NCBI RefSeq assembly: GCF_016909075.1
Contig: NZ_JAFBFC010000006.1
Span: 124,001-188,000, forward strand
DNA length: 64,000 nt
Origin: Priestia iocasae
GTDB lineage: Bacteria; Bacillota; Bacilli; Bacillales; Bacillaceae_H
Reading direction: 5' to 3'
Part shown: piece after piece, positions 46,798 through 55,341 of the stretch
How the letters are laid out: each line of letters opens with the position of its first letter
Numbering within the stretch: the stretch's first letter is position 1
The notes under the pieces: generated by a model
The model's database searches: none
The model's input: only the letters and a program-made list of their open reading frames with translations
What the model was told of the DNA's origin: nothing
Made by a program: the position numbers and the translations under genes

Positions 46798-47418
46798 ATG
46801 AATCTTCAATTAGCCCTTGATCGATTAACGAGGGATGAATGTTTTCAGCTTTTAAAGGAAACAGAACCGTATGTTGATTGGATTGAAATTGGAACCGGTG
46901 TGATTAAAGAATATGGAATGGAAATTGTTCGTGAGGTAAAGGAATGTTATCGAGAGAAAGTCATCGTAGCTGACATGAAAACGTGTGATGCAGGTACACA
47001 TGAAGCGATTCAAGCATTTGAAGCAGGTGCCGATATCACAACGGTCATGGCCTTTTCCGCCGATCAAACCATTCTTGATACATTAGAAGTTGCGAAACGA
47101 TACAACAAGCAAATCATGATTGATCTGTTAGGGGTAACAAATCAAAATCGACTGATTGAACTTCAGCGACTAGGTGTTAACCTTGTTAGCCTTCATTTTG
47201 GAAAAGACATGCAAAAGCAAGGTGAGTTAGGAGCAGAACAGCTGGCGTTCACAACTGGATTTCCGGACGTTAAAGTGGCGGTTGCTGGTGGCATTAACGT
47301 AACATCTCTTCCTCGCGTGCTTAAAACGAACCCACATACGGTTATTGTTGGTAGCGCTATCACGAAGGCGGATAATCCGAAACAAACAGCTGCTCACATG
47401 AAAGGACTGTTCAATTGA
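46798..47418 (+). CDS. hxlA: HUMPS-family enzyme, probable 3-hexulose-6-phosphate synthase
   Basis: The 206-residue member of the OMP-decarboxylase suprafamily has the DMKTCDAG motif (catalytic Lys and Asp), EIGTGVIKEYG and the phosphate loop VAVAGGIN..VIVGSAIT. With the isomerase gene that follows, it would join formaldehyde and ribulose-5-phosphate, or run in reverse from hexulose-6-phosphate. Its place between KDG kinase and KDPG aldolase is unusual: in B. subtilis hxlAB is a separate formaldehyde-induced operon. A keto-gulonate-phosphate-decarboxylase-like activity is an alternative. Confidence 0.8.
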   Translation: MNLQLALDRLTRDECFQLLKETEPYVDWIEIGTGVIKEYGMEIVREVKECYREKVIVADMKTCDAGTHEAIQAFEAGADITTVMAFSADQTILDTLEVAKRYNKQIMIDLLGVTNQNRLIELQRLGVNLVSLHFGKDMQKQGELGAEQLAFTTGFPDVKVAVAGGINVTSLPRVLKTNPHTVIVGSAITKADNPKQTAAHMKGLFN

Positions 47419-47975
47419 TGAAACACATTATTCAAACAGTAAGTGAGGAAATCTCAACGATTTTATCACATGTGAAAGAAGAAGAAGCGATTCAGTTATC
47501 CAATCAGCTTCGTGAAGCAAAGCGCATCTTTGTGTATGGTGAGGGACGCTCTGGTCTGATGGGAAAAGCATTTGCCATGAGACTCATGCACGGTGGTTTT
47601 CCGGTTTTTGTTGTAGGTGAAACAATTACACCAAGCATTGAGTCTGGCGATTTATTAGTAGCCATTTCTGGTTCTGGCTCAACGGGAGGAATTTTACAGT
47701 ATGCATCTAAAGCAAAAGAGCTAGGAGCAACGGTCTTTCTTGTCACAACAAATCGAGATTCAAAGATTGCAAGAATGTGTGATGGTTTGCTTGTCATTCC
47801 AGCTGCGACAAAGTACCGAAGAGAGAACGAGCCGAGCACCATTCAACCGCTTGGCAATCAATTTGATCAATCGGTGCATCTTGTGTTAGATGCGATTATT
47901 ATCGCAACTCTTCAAACAGACAATCAAGACGTGACATATGAGGAGATGACAAAGCGACACACGAACTTAGAGTAG
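47418..47975 (+). CDS. hxlB: 6-Phospho-3-hexuloisomerase-like SIS-domain protein
   Basis: The 185-residue protein is a single SIS domain (FVYGEGRSGLMGKAFAMRL; ISGSGSTGGIL; QPLGNQFDQSVHLVLDAI) of the PHI family, which interconverts 3-hexulose-6-phosphate and fructose-6-phosphate. The ATG shares its A with the stop of the synthase gene, a tight coupling typical of hxlA-hxlB pairs. It links KDG metabolism in this operon to fructose-6-phosphate and ribulose-5-phosphate pools. Confidence 0.85.
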   Translation: MKHIIQTVSEEISTILSHVKEEEAIQLSNQLREAKRIFVYGEGRSGLMGKAFAMRLMHGGFPVFVVGETITPSIESGDLLVAISGSGSTGGILQYASKAKELGATVFLVTTNRDSKIARMCDGLLVIPAATKYRRENEPSTIQPLGNQFDQSVHLVLDAIIIATLQTDNQDVTYEEMTKRHTNLE

Positions 47976-48006
47976 AATACCTTTTCTAGAAGGGGATGGG
48001 GAAGAA

Positions 48007-48651
48007 GTGGATGTAGTTAAGTTTATCAAGGAATACCCAATTGTAGCGGTCATTCGTGAAGCGACGCCTGAGAAAATCCTTCCGATTGCCAAGGCGCTAT
48101 ATGAAGGTGGCGTGAAAGTATTAGAGATTACAACTGAGACGCCAAAAGCGATGACACTCATTGAGAAAGTAGCCGACGAGCTTGGAGACAAAGTATTAGT
48201 AGGAGCAGGAACCGTGTTAGATCCTGAGACAGCGAGAGCAGCAATCATGGCTGGAAGTCGATTTATTGTTTCACCCTCATTGAATGTTGAAACAATTAAA
48301 CTAACAAAGCGCTATGGAGTCGTGAGTGTACCAGGTGCGTTAACACCAACGGAAATCTTAACGGCAATAGAACATGGAGCTGATATGGTCAAAGTGTTCC
48401 CAGTCAATGCTTTCGGGCCTGGCTACATTAAAAACATTCACGGTCCGTTGCCACACGTGCCATTGATGGTGACGGGAGGAATTAACACCGAGAATGTAAA
48501 TGAGTATTTAAAAAGCGGTGCGTTAGCGGTCGGTGTCGGCAGTAATTTAGTCAACCCGAAGAAATTAAATCATGAAGCTGATTATCAAGCACTTACACAT
48601 CAAGCACTTGCGTACACAGGGATGGTTCAAACAAGCGTCACACATTCATAA
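48007..48651 (+). CDS. kdgA: KDPG aldolase
   Basis: The 214-residue class I aldolase cleaves 2-keto-3-deoxy-6-phosphogluconate to pyruvate and glyceraldehyde-3-phosphate. The catalytic Glu is in LEITTETP, the Schiff-base Lys in DMVKVFPVNAFGP, and the phosphate loop in TGGINTENV. The start is GTG 48007 behind a GGGGATGGGG site. It completes the KDG branch with kdgK. Confidence 0.93.
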   Translation: MDVVKFIKEYPIVAVIREATPEKILPIAKALYEGGVKVLEITTETPKAMTLIEKVADELGDKVLVGAGTVLDPETARAAIMAGSRFIVSPSLNVETIKLTKRYGVVSVPGALTPTEILTAIEHGADMVKVFPVNAFGPGYIKNIHGPLPHVPLMVTGGINTENVNEYLKSGALAVGVGSNLVNPKKLNHEADYQALTHQALAYTGMVQTSVTHS

Positions 48652-48668
48652 CAATAGGGGGTTATAAA

Positions 48669-49697
48669 ATGAAAAAGGTCTTTTCGTTATCATTTGCATT
48701 ACTTTTAATGGTGTCGGTTGTATTAGCAGGTTGTAGCAGTGAGGAGTCAAGTTCGTCTAGTGGAGATGGAAAGAAAGTCAAAATTGTAGCCGCTCATAAC
48801 CAAACATCTCCAGACAATCCATATCAAACAGGTCTTTTAAAATTTAAAGAAGTAGCGGAAAGTGAGTCAAATGGAAACATTGAAGTAGAAGTCCACGCTG
48901 GAACAATTGGAACAGAAGAGTCAGAGTTAGTTGAAAAGCTAAAGCTGGGCGCAGCAGATGTTGTGTTAGTATCTCCTGGCTTTATGACACAAACCGGTAT
49001 TAAAGAAGTTGATTTGTTAGCTCTACCATACTTATTTGATAGCTATGAGCATTGGGAAAAGGTTGTAGATGGTGAGATTGGTGAAGAAATGGCGAAATTA
49101 GTGAATGAGAAATCAAATAACGATTTTAAAATTGTCGGATACTGGTCTGCAGGCGTGCGCCACTATTATGGTAAAAAGCCACTAAACTCCATTGACGATA
49201 TGAAAGGTTTAACATATCGTACGCAAACATCAGGTGTTCTAGCAGATTATTGGAAAGAAGTTGGTGCCATCCCTACATCAATCGCATGGGGTGAGTTGTA
49301 TCAAGCATTGCAGCAAAATGTAGTTGATTCATCTGAAAACTCATATCCATATTTCGTTCAACAAAATCATCATAAAACGAATAATGGAAAATACATCTCA
49401 GAGACAGGTCATGATTACACAACAAGATTTTTATTAGTAAACGGTAAGAAATTTGATTCCTATTCAAAAGAGCAACAAGAAGCGATTTTAAAAGCAGCAG
49501 ATGCATCTGTTCAGGCTGAAAGAGAAGCGTTATATGCACAAGAAGATGAGTACAAGGAAAAAGCAATGGCCGAAGGTGCAGAAGTAAACGAAATTGATCG
49601 TGCGCCATTTATTAAACTAGCAGAGCCGTTACAAGAAAAAGCAGCCAAAGACATGGAAGCAGAAGAATTACTGAAGAAAATTAAGGAAATGAAGTAA
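48669..49697 (+). CDS. dctP: TRAP transporter substrate-binding lipoprotein
   Basis: The 342-residue DctP-family binding protein has a lipoprotein signal (lipobox LAGC). It retains the family Arg that holds the substrate carboxylate in GLTYRTQTSGVLADY. The operon context (KDG kinase, KDPG aldolase, KdgF-like cupin) makes an uronate or KDG-type sugar acid the likely substrate. GGGGG precedes ATG 48669. A 9-bp hairpin lies between it and the membrane subunits. Confidence 0.9.
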   Translation: MKKVFSLSFALLLMVSVVLAGCSSEESSSSSGDGKKVKIVAAHNQTSPDNPYQTGLLKFKEVAESESNGNIEVEVHAGTIGTEESELVEKLKLGAADVVLVSPGFMTQTGIKEVDLLALPYLFDSYEHWEKVVDGEIGEEMAKLVNEKSNNDFKIVGYWSAGVRHYYGKKPLNSIDDMKGLTYRTQTSGVLADYWKEVGAIPTSIAWGELYQALQQNVVDSSENSYPYFVQQNHHKTNNGKYISETGHDYTTRFLLVNGKKFDSYSKEQQEAILKAADASVQAEREALYAQEDEYKEKAMAEGAEVNEIDRAPFIKLAEPLQEKAAKDMEAEELLKKIKEMK

Positions 49698-49712
49698 ATA
49701 GATTTTATAGCT

Positions 49713-49742
49713 GATAAAGGGGGGAGTATTCTTCCCTTTATC
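49713..49742 (+). other. Intercistronic hairpin between dctP and dctQ
   Basis: GATAAAGGG (49713-49721) pairs with CCCTTTATC (49734-49742) without a clear T-run. Such hairpins often stabilise or limit the transcript so that more binding protein than membrane subunit is made. Confidence 0.6.
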
Positions 49743-49767
49743 TTTCATAAGGGGGTAGACGATAAGC

Positions 49768-50244
49768 ATGATCAAAATTCTAGAGAAGGTTCAGCTCACT
49801 GTTGGTGTTTTAAGCTTATCGATATTTTTTATCGCAATTATTATTCAAATTACAACAAGGCACTTAGGTATTTCGATGATTTGGACAGAGGAAGTAGCAA
49901 AGTACTCATTTATCTGGTCTGTTTTTATGGGAGCAGCTGTCATGGTAAACAGAAGAGAGCATTTTAGTTTTGACTTTCTCGTTCAAAAGCTCAAAGGAAC
50001 CAAAAAAACAGCTCTACTCATTGTCATTGATACGATCGTATTCTTATTTACGGTTGCGTTATTCTACTATGGTATTGAAGCAGTACAGAACTTCTGGAAC
50101 TACACTTGGACGTCTTTACCGCAATTGAAAATGGGATACGTGTGGGTGGTTATTCCCATTACAGGTCTTACGATGGCCATCTACTCTCTTAATCATTTAA
50201 TTCATCACTTCAAAGAATTAAAGAGAGGGGGAGCTAAGGCATGA
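49768..50244 (+). CDS. dctQ: TRAP transporter small membrane subunit
   Basis: The 158-residue DctQ-family protein has four transmembrane helices. The family stretch ISMIWTEEVAKYSFIWSVFMG spans helix 1-2 (quoted as IWTEEVAKYSFIW and VFMGAAVMVNRREHFSFDF). It supports the large subunit in Na+-driven sugar-acid uptake. The ATG at 49768 follows GGGGGTAG; the end overlaps dctM by four bases. Confidence 0.9.
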   Translation: MIKILEKVQLTVGVLSLSIFFIAIIIQITTRHLGISMIWTEEVAKYSFIWSVFMGAAVMVNRREHFSFDFLVQKLKGTKKTALLIVIDTIVFLFTVALFYYGIEAVQNFWNYTWTSLPQLKMGYVWVVIPITGLTMAIYSLNHLIHHFKELKRGGAKA

Positions 50245-51533
50245 CGGCTATTTTATTAGTTGCGTTGTTTCTTATCTTAATGTTCATTGGCGTTCCAATC
50301 GCGTTTGTCATTGGAGTCGTGGCGTTACTGGGAATCTTTACCGTTCCATACATTCCAGAAGTAACTGTTCCGATGAAAATGTTAAATGGGATTAACTCGT
50401 TTGTATTACTTGCGGTGCCACTCTTTATCTTAGCAGCAAATTTAATGAACAGCGGGAAGATTTCACAGAAGTTAATCGATCTGTCAATGGCGATTGTTGG
50501 TCACATCCGAGGCGGATTGGCTCATGCGAATATTCTCGTATCCATGATTTTTGCTGGAGTATCAGGTGCAGCACAAGCAGATACAGCGGGTGTTGGAAAA
50601 ATCCTCATTCCTAACATGAAGCAAAAAGGCTATGACACGGAAACAGCCGTTGGGGTAACAGCTGCTTCTTCCACAATCGGAGTCATTATTCCACCAAGTA
50701 TTCCGATGATTATCTTTGCTGGATTAACCAATGCATCAATTGGAGCGCTGTTCTTAGGAGGGATTATTCCTGGTATTTTAATTGGTCTAGGGATGATGCT
50801 CTTTATCTACTTGCGCGCAATCAAAAAGGGCTATCCAAAAGCAGAGCGAGCAAAGTTAAAAGAGTTATTGAAATTGGTCTACGAAACCCTACCAGCGTTA
50901 ATTACGCCTATTATTATCATTGGGGGAATCATCTCAGGGTTTTTCACTGCCACAGAAGCTGCAGCGGTTGCATCACTTTATACGTTAATCATTAGTATGT
51001 TTTTCTATAAAACCATTAAGCTATCTGATTTACCGAAAATCATCACCGACACATTAGCGTTAAGTTCACTATCGTTATTCGCGCTTGCCGCAGCAAGTGC
51101 GCTTGGAGAGCTATTGAGCTATTATCAACTCGCAACGCTGGCACAAGACTTCTTTGTTAATAATGTAGGACAGAAGTGGGTATTTATTGCCATCCTCATT
51201 GTCTTCTTCTTATTTGTAGGGACGTTCATGGATGCCATTCCAGCCATGATTTTATTCGTTCCAGTTATTTTACCAACCGCTCTTCAATTTGGCATGGATC
51301 CTGTTCATCTAGGATTAATTGTCGTGATTACGTTAGCAATTGGGCTTGTCACACCTCCTTATGGTCTGTGCTTACTGTTGGCAGCCAAAATAGGTGGGTT
51401 GAGCATTGAGAAGTCATTTGGAGCGGTGATGCCATATATCTTAATTGTACTTGTCGTGCTTCTTTTCGTCGCCTTCTTACCGAGCGTGGCGTTCTATTTA
51501 CCAAAGCTTATTAATCCAGGCTTGTTTTCATAA
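50241..51533 (+). CDS. dctM: TRAP transporter large membrane subunit
   Basis: The 430-residue DctM-family transporter has about 12 hydrophobic segments. The conserved motifs are AGVSGAAQADTAGVGKIL near helix 3, SSTIGVIIPPSIPMIIF and VTPPYGLCLLLAAKIG near the C-terminus. It forms the Na+ and substrate path of the TRAP system with dctQ, whose stop it overlaps (ATGA). Second-to-last gene of the operon. Confidence 0.92.
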   Translation: MTAILLVALFLILMFIGVPIAFVIGVVALLGIFTVPYIPEVTVPMKMLNGINSFVLLAVPLFILAANLMNSGKISQKLIDLSMAIVGHIRGGLAHANILVSMIFAGVSGAAQADTAGVGKILIPNMKQKGYDTETAVGVTAASSTIGVIIPPSIPMIIFAGLTNASIGALFLGGIIPGILIGLGMMLFIYLRAIKKGYPKAERAKLKELLKLVYETLPALITPIIIIGGIISGFFTATEAAAVASLYTLIISMFFYKTIKLSDLPKIITDTLALSSLSLFALAAASALGELLSYYQLATLAQDFFVNNVGQKWVFIAILIVFFLFVGTFMDAIPAMILFVPVILPTALQFGMDPVHLGLIVVITLAIGLVTPPYGLCLLLAAKIGGLSIEKSFGAVMPYILIVLVVLLFVAFLPSVAFYLPKLINPGLFS

Positions 51534-51556
51534 TCCAACGTACACAGGAGGCTATC

Positions 51557-51841
51557 ATGGTTAAACGAGAATTTTTAAATCATAACGGTTCACTAATGTT
51601 AGTTAAAGTTCAATTAGCAGCAGGGTTTAAAGGAGAGGTAGATCAGCATCCGGAAGAGCAACTAAGCTATATTGAAAAGGGAAAACTTGAGTTTTATGTA
51701 AATGGTGAAAAGCGAATTTTAGTAGAAGGCGACACACAATACATCCCCTCAAACGTGAAACACCAAGTACACGTATTAGAGGAATGCGTCATTTTAGATA
51801 TCTTTACACCCATTCGTCAAGACTTGGTAGAGAGTCAATAA
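51557..51841 (+). CDS. kdgF: KdgF-like cupin, unsaturated uronate conversion
   Basis: The 94-residue single cupin resembles KdgF, which speeds ring-opening of 4,5-unsaturated uronates from pectin or alginate breakdown. The metal ligands lie in DQHPEEQLSYIEKGKLEFYV (His and Gln/Glu) and IPSNVKHQV (His). It is the last gene of the KDG operon behind CAGGAGG. Its presence points to oligouronate-derived substrates rather than gluconate. A generic sugar-binding cupin is the alternative. Confidence 0.72.
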   Translation: MVKREFLNHNGSLMLVKVQLAAGFKGEVDQHPEEQLSYIEKGKLEFYVNGEKRILVEGDTQYIPSNVKHQVHVLEECVILDIFTPIRQDLVESQ

Positions 51842-51927
51842 ACAACGGTTTCTAAGTAAGTTAAACAAAAGAAGAAGAGTAATAGACAACATTCTTTGTG
51901 ACGGAATTTTAGGAGTAAGGGATGTTG

Positions 51928-51981
51928 TGGGCTGAGCCAAAAAGGGACATTATTAATCCCTTTTGTCTCAGTCCTTTTTTT
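51928..51981 (+). terminator. Intrinsic terminator of the KDG operon
   Basis: A long stem: GGGCTGAG and AAAAGGGA on the left pair with TCCCTTTT and CTCAGTCC on the right (51957-51974), followed by T7. Confidence 0.9.
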
Positions 51982-52406
51982 ATACGTTCATCCAATCATA
52001 CAGGCCATTCAAAGCAGGCTAAGAAACTACATAGGAAAAATAACCTAGATAAATTTAAGACGAAAATAAATAAATTTCATCATTCTGACATTTTTTAACT
52101 GTGTTATAGTTGAAAAGGTCGATAATTTCTATACGATAATGTTAAACGGATGACACGCTCTTTGTAGAAGGTAGTTATCCATCTAGATAGACCTTTGTGA
52201 GGGCGTTCAAAGGCTTTTGAATAGCCAATTGAAAGCTCTCTTTTTATAAAAGTGACATTAGGTTTAGATGATTAATATAAATGAATGAGTAAAAGCACAG
52301 AGATGACCTAGTAAGCTCACAAACATATGTAATGTAGAAAAATCGTATCCATGATTTAATAGATTACACATACAAAAGAAGCGGAAGTATCAAAGGAGGA
52401 TCGACG
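51982..52406. other. Intergenic region before the LXG module
   Basis: About 425 A+T-rich nt without a gene. TTCTGA (52083) with TATAGT about 16 nt later could be a weak promoter; nothing stronger is seen. Confidence 0.35.
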
Positions 52407-52751
52407 TTGTCTTTATTTCATTATTATGGTCTGTTAAGAGAGAAGCAAGAGCAGTTTCAGCGCTTGCAAAACTGTCATAACCAACTGCAGGAGATTAAGC
52501 AAGAATTTTGGAGTTTTAGAAAGTCGGTTGTGGATCCTGAACTTTCACCGGCGACATGGCAAGGCTCACTTGCGGATCGATTCAATGATATTCGAACGGA
52601 AGGAATTTTTCATTTCTACCAAGATATTGAGTCAAATCAACTGACTCATATCTTATCAACGATTCGTAATCAAACGAGAATGCTACAAAATGAGATTGAA
52701 TCCATTCAGCAAATTATTCACTCACTGGAGCTACAAATGTTAGAAGAATAA
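52407..52751 (+). CDS. YwqH-like (DUF5082) helical partner of an LXG toxin
   Basis: The 114-residue product is all-helical, with a WxG-type turn (TWQGSLADRFNDI) between helices. It resembles the DUF5082/YwqH proteins that precede LXG toxins and act as their small alpha-helical secretion partners. The start is TTG 52407 behind AAAGGAGG. First gene of a six-gene module. No ESX secretion core gene (EssC-like) is in the window, so the product must use a system encoded elsewhere. Confidence 0.8.
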   Translation: MSLFHYYGLLREKQEQFQRLQNCHNQLQEIKQEFWSFRKSVVDPELSPATWQGSLADRFNDIRTEGIFHFYQDIESNQLTHILSTIRNQTRMLQNEIESIQQIIHSLELQMLEE

Positions 52752-52887
52752 TTGGGTCGTCGGACAATCATGTCATTTTTTGATTAACTATCAAAGCGAT
52801 ATTCATTAGGGATGAAGGCACTGGGTGTTTTCATTTAGAAGATTTTCTTGTGAAGCTAAAAAACCTAATAGTAAAGTAGTGATGATA

Positions 52888-53184
52888 ATGGGAGAAATAA
52901 AATTTAAGTTTCATGACATTGAACAAGTAGTAAAAGCAATGGAGACTGCTTCCACATCTTTTGAGCCTCAGCTGCCAAAAGATGTTGTGAAAAACAATCA
53001 ACTAGATGTTGTTGAGGAAATGGCGCATATGAACATGATGCTAGAAAAATTGATGACAACCTATAAAGCTCTTTTAGCTAAAAACGAAGCCATGCTTAGA
53101 CATTCTGTAGAGGCAATGAAAGAAGCAGATGAGTCCTTGAAAACATCGATGTCATTAAAAGGTGTGGCGGAGGTAGAGAAATGA
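52888..53184 (+). CDS. YwqI-like (DUF5344) helical partner of an LXG toxin
   Basis: The 98-residue product begins MGEIKFKFHDIEQVV, as in YwqI-family proteins, and is helical throughout. It would pair with the DUF5082 protein to guide the LXG toxin. The start is chosen by family resemblance; its ribosome site is weak, and an in-frame GTG at 52825 with AAGG upstream could add 21 residues. Its stop overlaps the LXG gene start (ATGA). Confidence 0.75.
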   Translation: MGEIKFKFHDIEQVVKAMETASTSFEPQLPKDVVKNNQLDVVEEMAHMNMMLEKLMTTYKALLAKNEAMLRHSVEAMKEADESLKTSMSLKGVAEVEK

Positions 53185-54596
53185 AAGTTTTAGATGTCTC
53201 CAGTCTGTATGCATCTCTTGAAGAAACAATTAAAGCAATTGACGAGAAAATCGAAGGATTGGAAGTAATTGAAGCATCGATGGTAGAACTTATCCATTCA
53301 AATGATTCGTTTAATGGAAAAGGGGCAGAGGCCATTAAACTTTTTTATCAGTCTTGCCATCAGCCGTTTTTATTCAAACTCAAGCACGTTCTAAGTTCTT
53401 ATCAAACAAAGTTACTGGTTTGTAAAAATGCGATGAATTCGTTAGAACCAGATGAATCAGGGTTTATTCGTCAGGAATTCTTACAAGGTGAACTGATCAA
53501 TAAGCTCATTGAAGTTCAAAACTATACAAATGACGTCACAATGGATGCCAATCAACTCATTTCGAGTGTATCAGATATTATTCAGCTTGAGCCGTTAGAT
53601 GACACAGCATTCAATGACCATGTTTTAAAAGGGAAACATGCGGTTAATGATACAGTGAGTCACCTCGAAAGCTTTGATTTACAAAACACGTCTTCTTTGA
53701 ATGAATTGATGGGTGATGTCAACGTCTTAACCACCTATATAGAAGAAATGAGTACGAAAGTAGGCATGAGTCCAAGCAGACTTGACCACTTTCATCCACT
53801 TCAAGCATTTATGAGTCCAGCTCATGCGTCGTTGCTGGCAAGCGTAAGATCAACACCTATGTATTTCTTTATGAACGGGACAATCCCTGCAAACCAATCG
53901 AATCAATCGATTTATGCCTTAAATCAATATGGCACCTCTCCGTATCACCTTTTAGGCTTAAATTTTGTTTCAAGCGGTAAAGCCTCAGAAAAAACAGTGG
54001 AGCCAAAACCTACACAGCTTGCCGGAGAAAGCGTAGAAAATGGAGATTTTACATTTGAAACGGCTGCTGGTAAAGTAGAAAACGATTGGTCTGGCTTAGA
54101 TGGAGACGGTCAACTTGGAGGAAGCAGTCAGCTGACTGGTATTCATGCAGGAGTCAAGCATGATACCGCAATTGTTGATAGTAGCTTTAGCCAAGATATT
54201 GGAAAAGCTGAAGCGGAAGCAAGTATTGGTGGAAAGAGTGTGCTACCATTATTGAAAGCTGGCGGAACGGCTTATGCAGCGGAAGTACGATCTCAGCTTG
54301 ATAAAGAAATTGACTATGTAGGTCGTACAGGACTAGAAGCAAAAGGAGAAATCCTCAAGGCAAGTGCATACGCTGGCGTCGATAATAGCTCCGTTGGCTT
54401 TGGTGCGAAAGCGGCAGTAGCAGAAGGTGAAGTGTCGGGGATTATCCCTATTCCATTTACTGACTACAACATTAAAGGAACAGCAGGAGCTTCTGCATTT
54501 GGTGCAGGAGGCGAAGCGAAAATTGGAAAAGAAACGATGATTGATCTTCGCCTTTTAATTGGAGTGAAGCTAGGCATCAGCTTTGAAAAAGAATAA
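53181..54596 (+). CDS. LXG-domain polymorphic toxin with Gly/Ala-rich C-terminus
   Basis: The 471-residue product has an N-terminal LXG domain (about 1-220, with SFNGKGAEAIKLFY at the WxG-like position). A spacer follows (about 220-290), then a C-terminal domain rich in Gly, Ala and alternating small residues (KASAYAGVDNSSVGFGAKAA, AGASAFGAGGEAKIGKETM). LXG proteins are type VII-secreted antibacterial toxins whose C-terminus carries the activity. This C-terminus shows no nuclease or NADase motif; a membrane-acting or structural role is possible. It follows the two helical partners and is followed by likely immunity genes. Confidence 0.85.
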   Translation: MKVLDVSSLYASLEETIKAIDEKIEGLEVIEASMVELIHSNDSFNGKGAEAIKLFYQSCHQPFLFKLKHVLSSYQTKLLVCKNAMNSLEPDESGFIRQEFLQGELINKLIEVQNYTNDVTMDANQLISSVSDIIQLEPLDDTAFNDHVLKGKHAVNDTVSHLESFDLQNTSSLNELMGDVNVLTTYIEEMSTKVGMSPSRLDHFHPLQAFMSPAHASLLASVRSTPMYFFMNGTIPANQSNQSIYALNQYGTSPYHLLGLNFVSSGKASEKTVEPKPTQLAGESVENGDFTFETAAGKVENDWSGLDGDGQLGGSSQLTGIHAGVKHDTAIVDSSFSQDIGKAEAEASIGGKSVLPLLKAGGTAYAAEVRSQLDKEIDYVGRTGLEAKGEILKASAYAGVDNSSVGFGAKAAVAEGEVSGIIPIPFTDYNIKGTAGASAFGAGGEAKIGKETMIDLRLLIGVKLGISFEKE

Positions 54597-54670
54597 GGCT
54601 ACTACATAAGTCATTTCTTTTTCTCCTTGAGTATGATAGGACAACCTCGTTTGAAAGGAGCAACTGGACA

Positions 54671-54994
54671 ATGGCAAACGAAATTAATTCTTTAGTAATT
54701 GACAAAGGAACGGATTTGTTACCAATTGGAACAGTCGTTTTATTAGATATCATTGCACAACCATTGATGATTTATGGAAGAATGCAACAGCAAGCAAATA
54801 AAGAGGGCGCATGGGATTATGTTGCGTGTCCTTATCCACAAGGACATATCTCAGACGAAACAAATGTGTTTTTTAACCATGTTCAAATTAAACAGGTCGT
54901 TTTTAAGGGGTTCGAATCCGAAGGTGAAAAGCTGATGAAAGAAAAGCTTAGATCGTTACAAACAAGGGACGAATCAGATGAAAGCCATCATTAA
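54671..54994 (+). CDS. DUF4176-family protein of the LXG module
   Basis: The 107-residue product matches DUF4176 in LLPIGTVVLL, PLMIYGRMQQ, WDYVACPYPQGHIS and VFFNHVQIKQVVFKGF. DUF4176 proteins are found beside LXG toxins in Firmicutes and probably help toxin handling or immunity. AAAGGAGC precedes ATG 54671, and its end overlaps the next gene by 17 bases, so the two are coupled. Confidence 0.82.
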   Translation: MANEINSLVIDKGTDLLPIGTVVLLDIIAQPLMIYGRMQQQANKEGAWDYVACPYPQGHISDETNVFFNHVQIKQVVFKGFESEGEKLMKEKLRSLQTRDESDESHH

Positions 54995-55319
54995 TTGGTT
55001 GATTGAACCATATCACATCGTTCGGTCAGAGTTTCAAACGTTTGCATCCTTGAAGAAGCAGGAGTCGACCCCTAAAGAAGAAAAGATGAGGATTTATCAG
55101 CTACAAGTCTTTAACATCCTGCTATTGGTCGTGTACTCATTGTTTTTCATTGCGTTTTTTGTATATATCGGCATGATTTTTATCGTAAAATGGTATGCCC
55201 TGTCAGGCATCATCGTTGGCCTTGTCATGATGAGTGTTATTAAATTTATTCAAAAGAAACGATATTTAAAGCGTCGTAACGCATTTATTAAAAATGATCC
55301 AACATTAATCGAATCTTAA
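54978..55319 (+). CDS. Two-helix membrane protein, candidate immunity protein
   Basis: The 113-residue product has two transmembrane helices (ILLLVVYSLFFIAFFVYIGM and WYALSGIIVGLVMMSVIKF) between basic flanks. It overlaps the DUF4176 gene by 17 bases. A membrane protein directly after a toxin of Gly/Ala-rich type suits the immunity role against a membrane-acting effector, but this is inference from position. Confidence 0.65.
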   Translation: MKAIINWLIEPYHIVRSEFQTFASLKKQESTPKEEKMRIYQLQVFNILLLVVYSLFFIAFFVYIGMIFIVKWYALSGIIVGLVMMSVIKFIQKKRYLKRRNAFIKNDPTLIES

Positions 55320-55341
55320 AAGGCAGAGAGGACAGGTTCCG

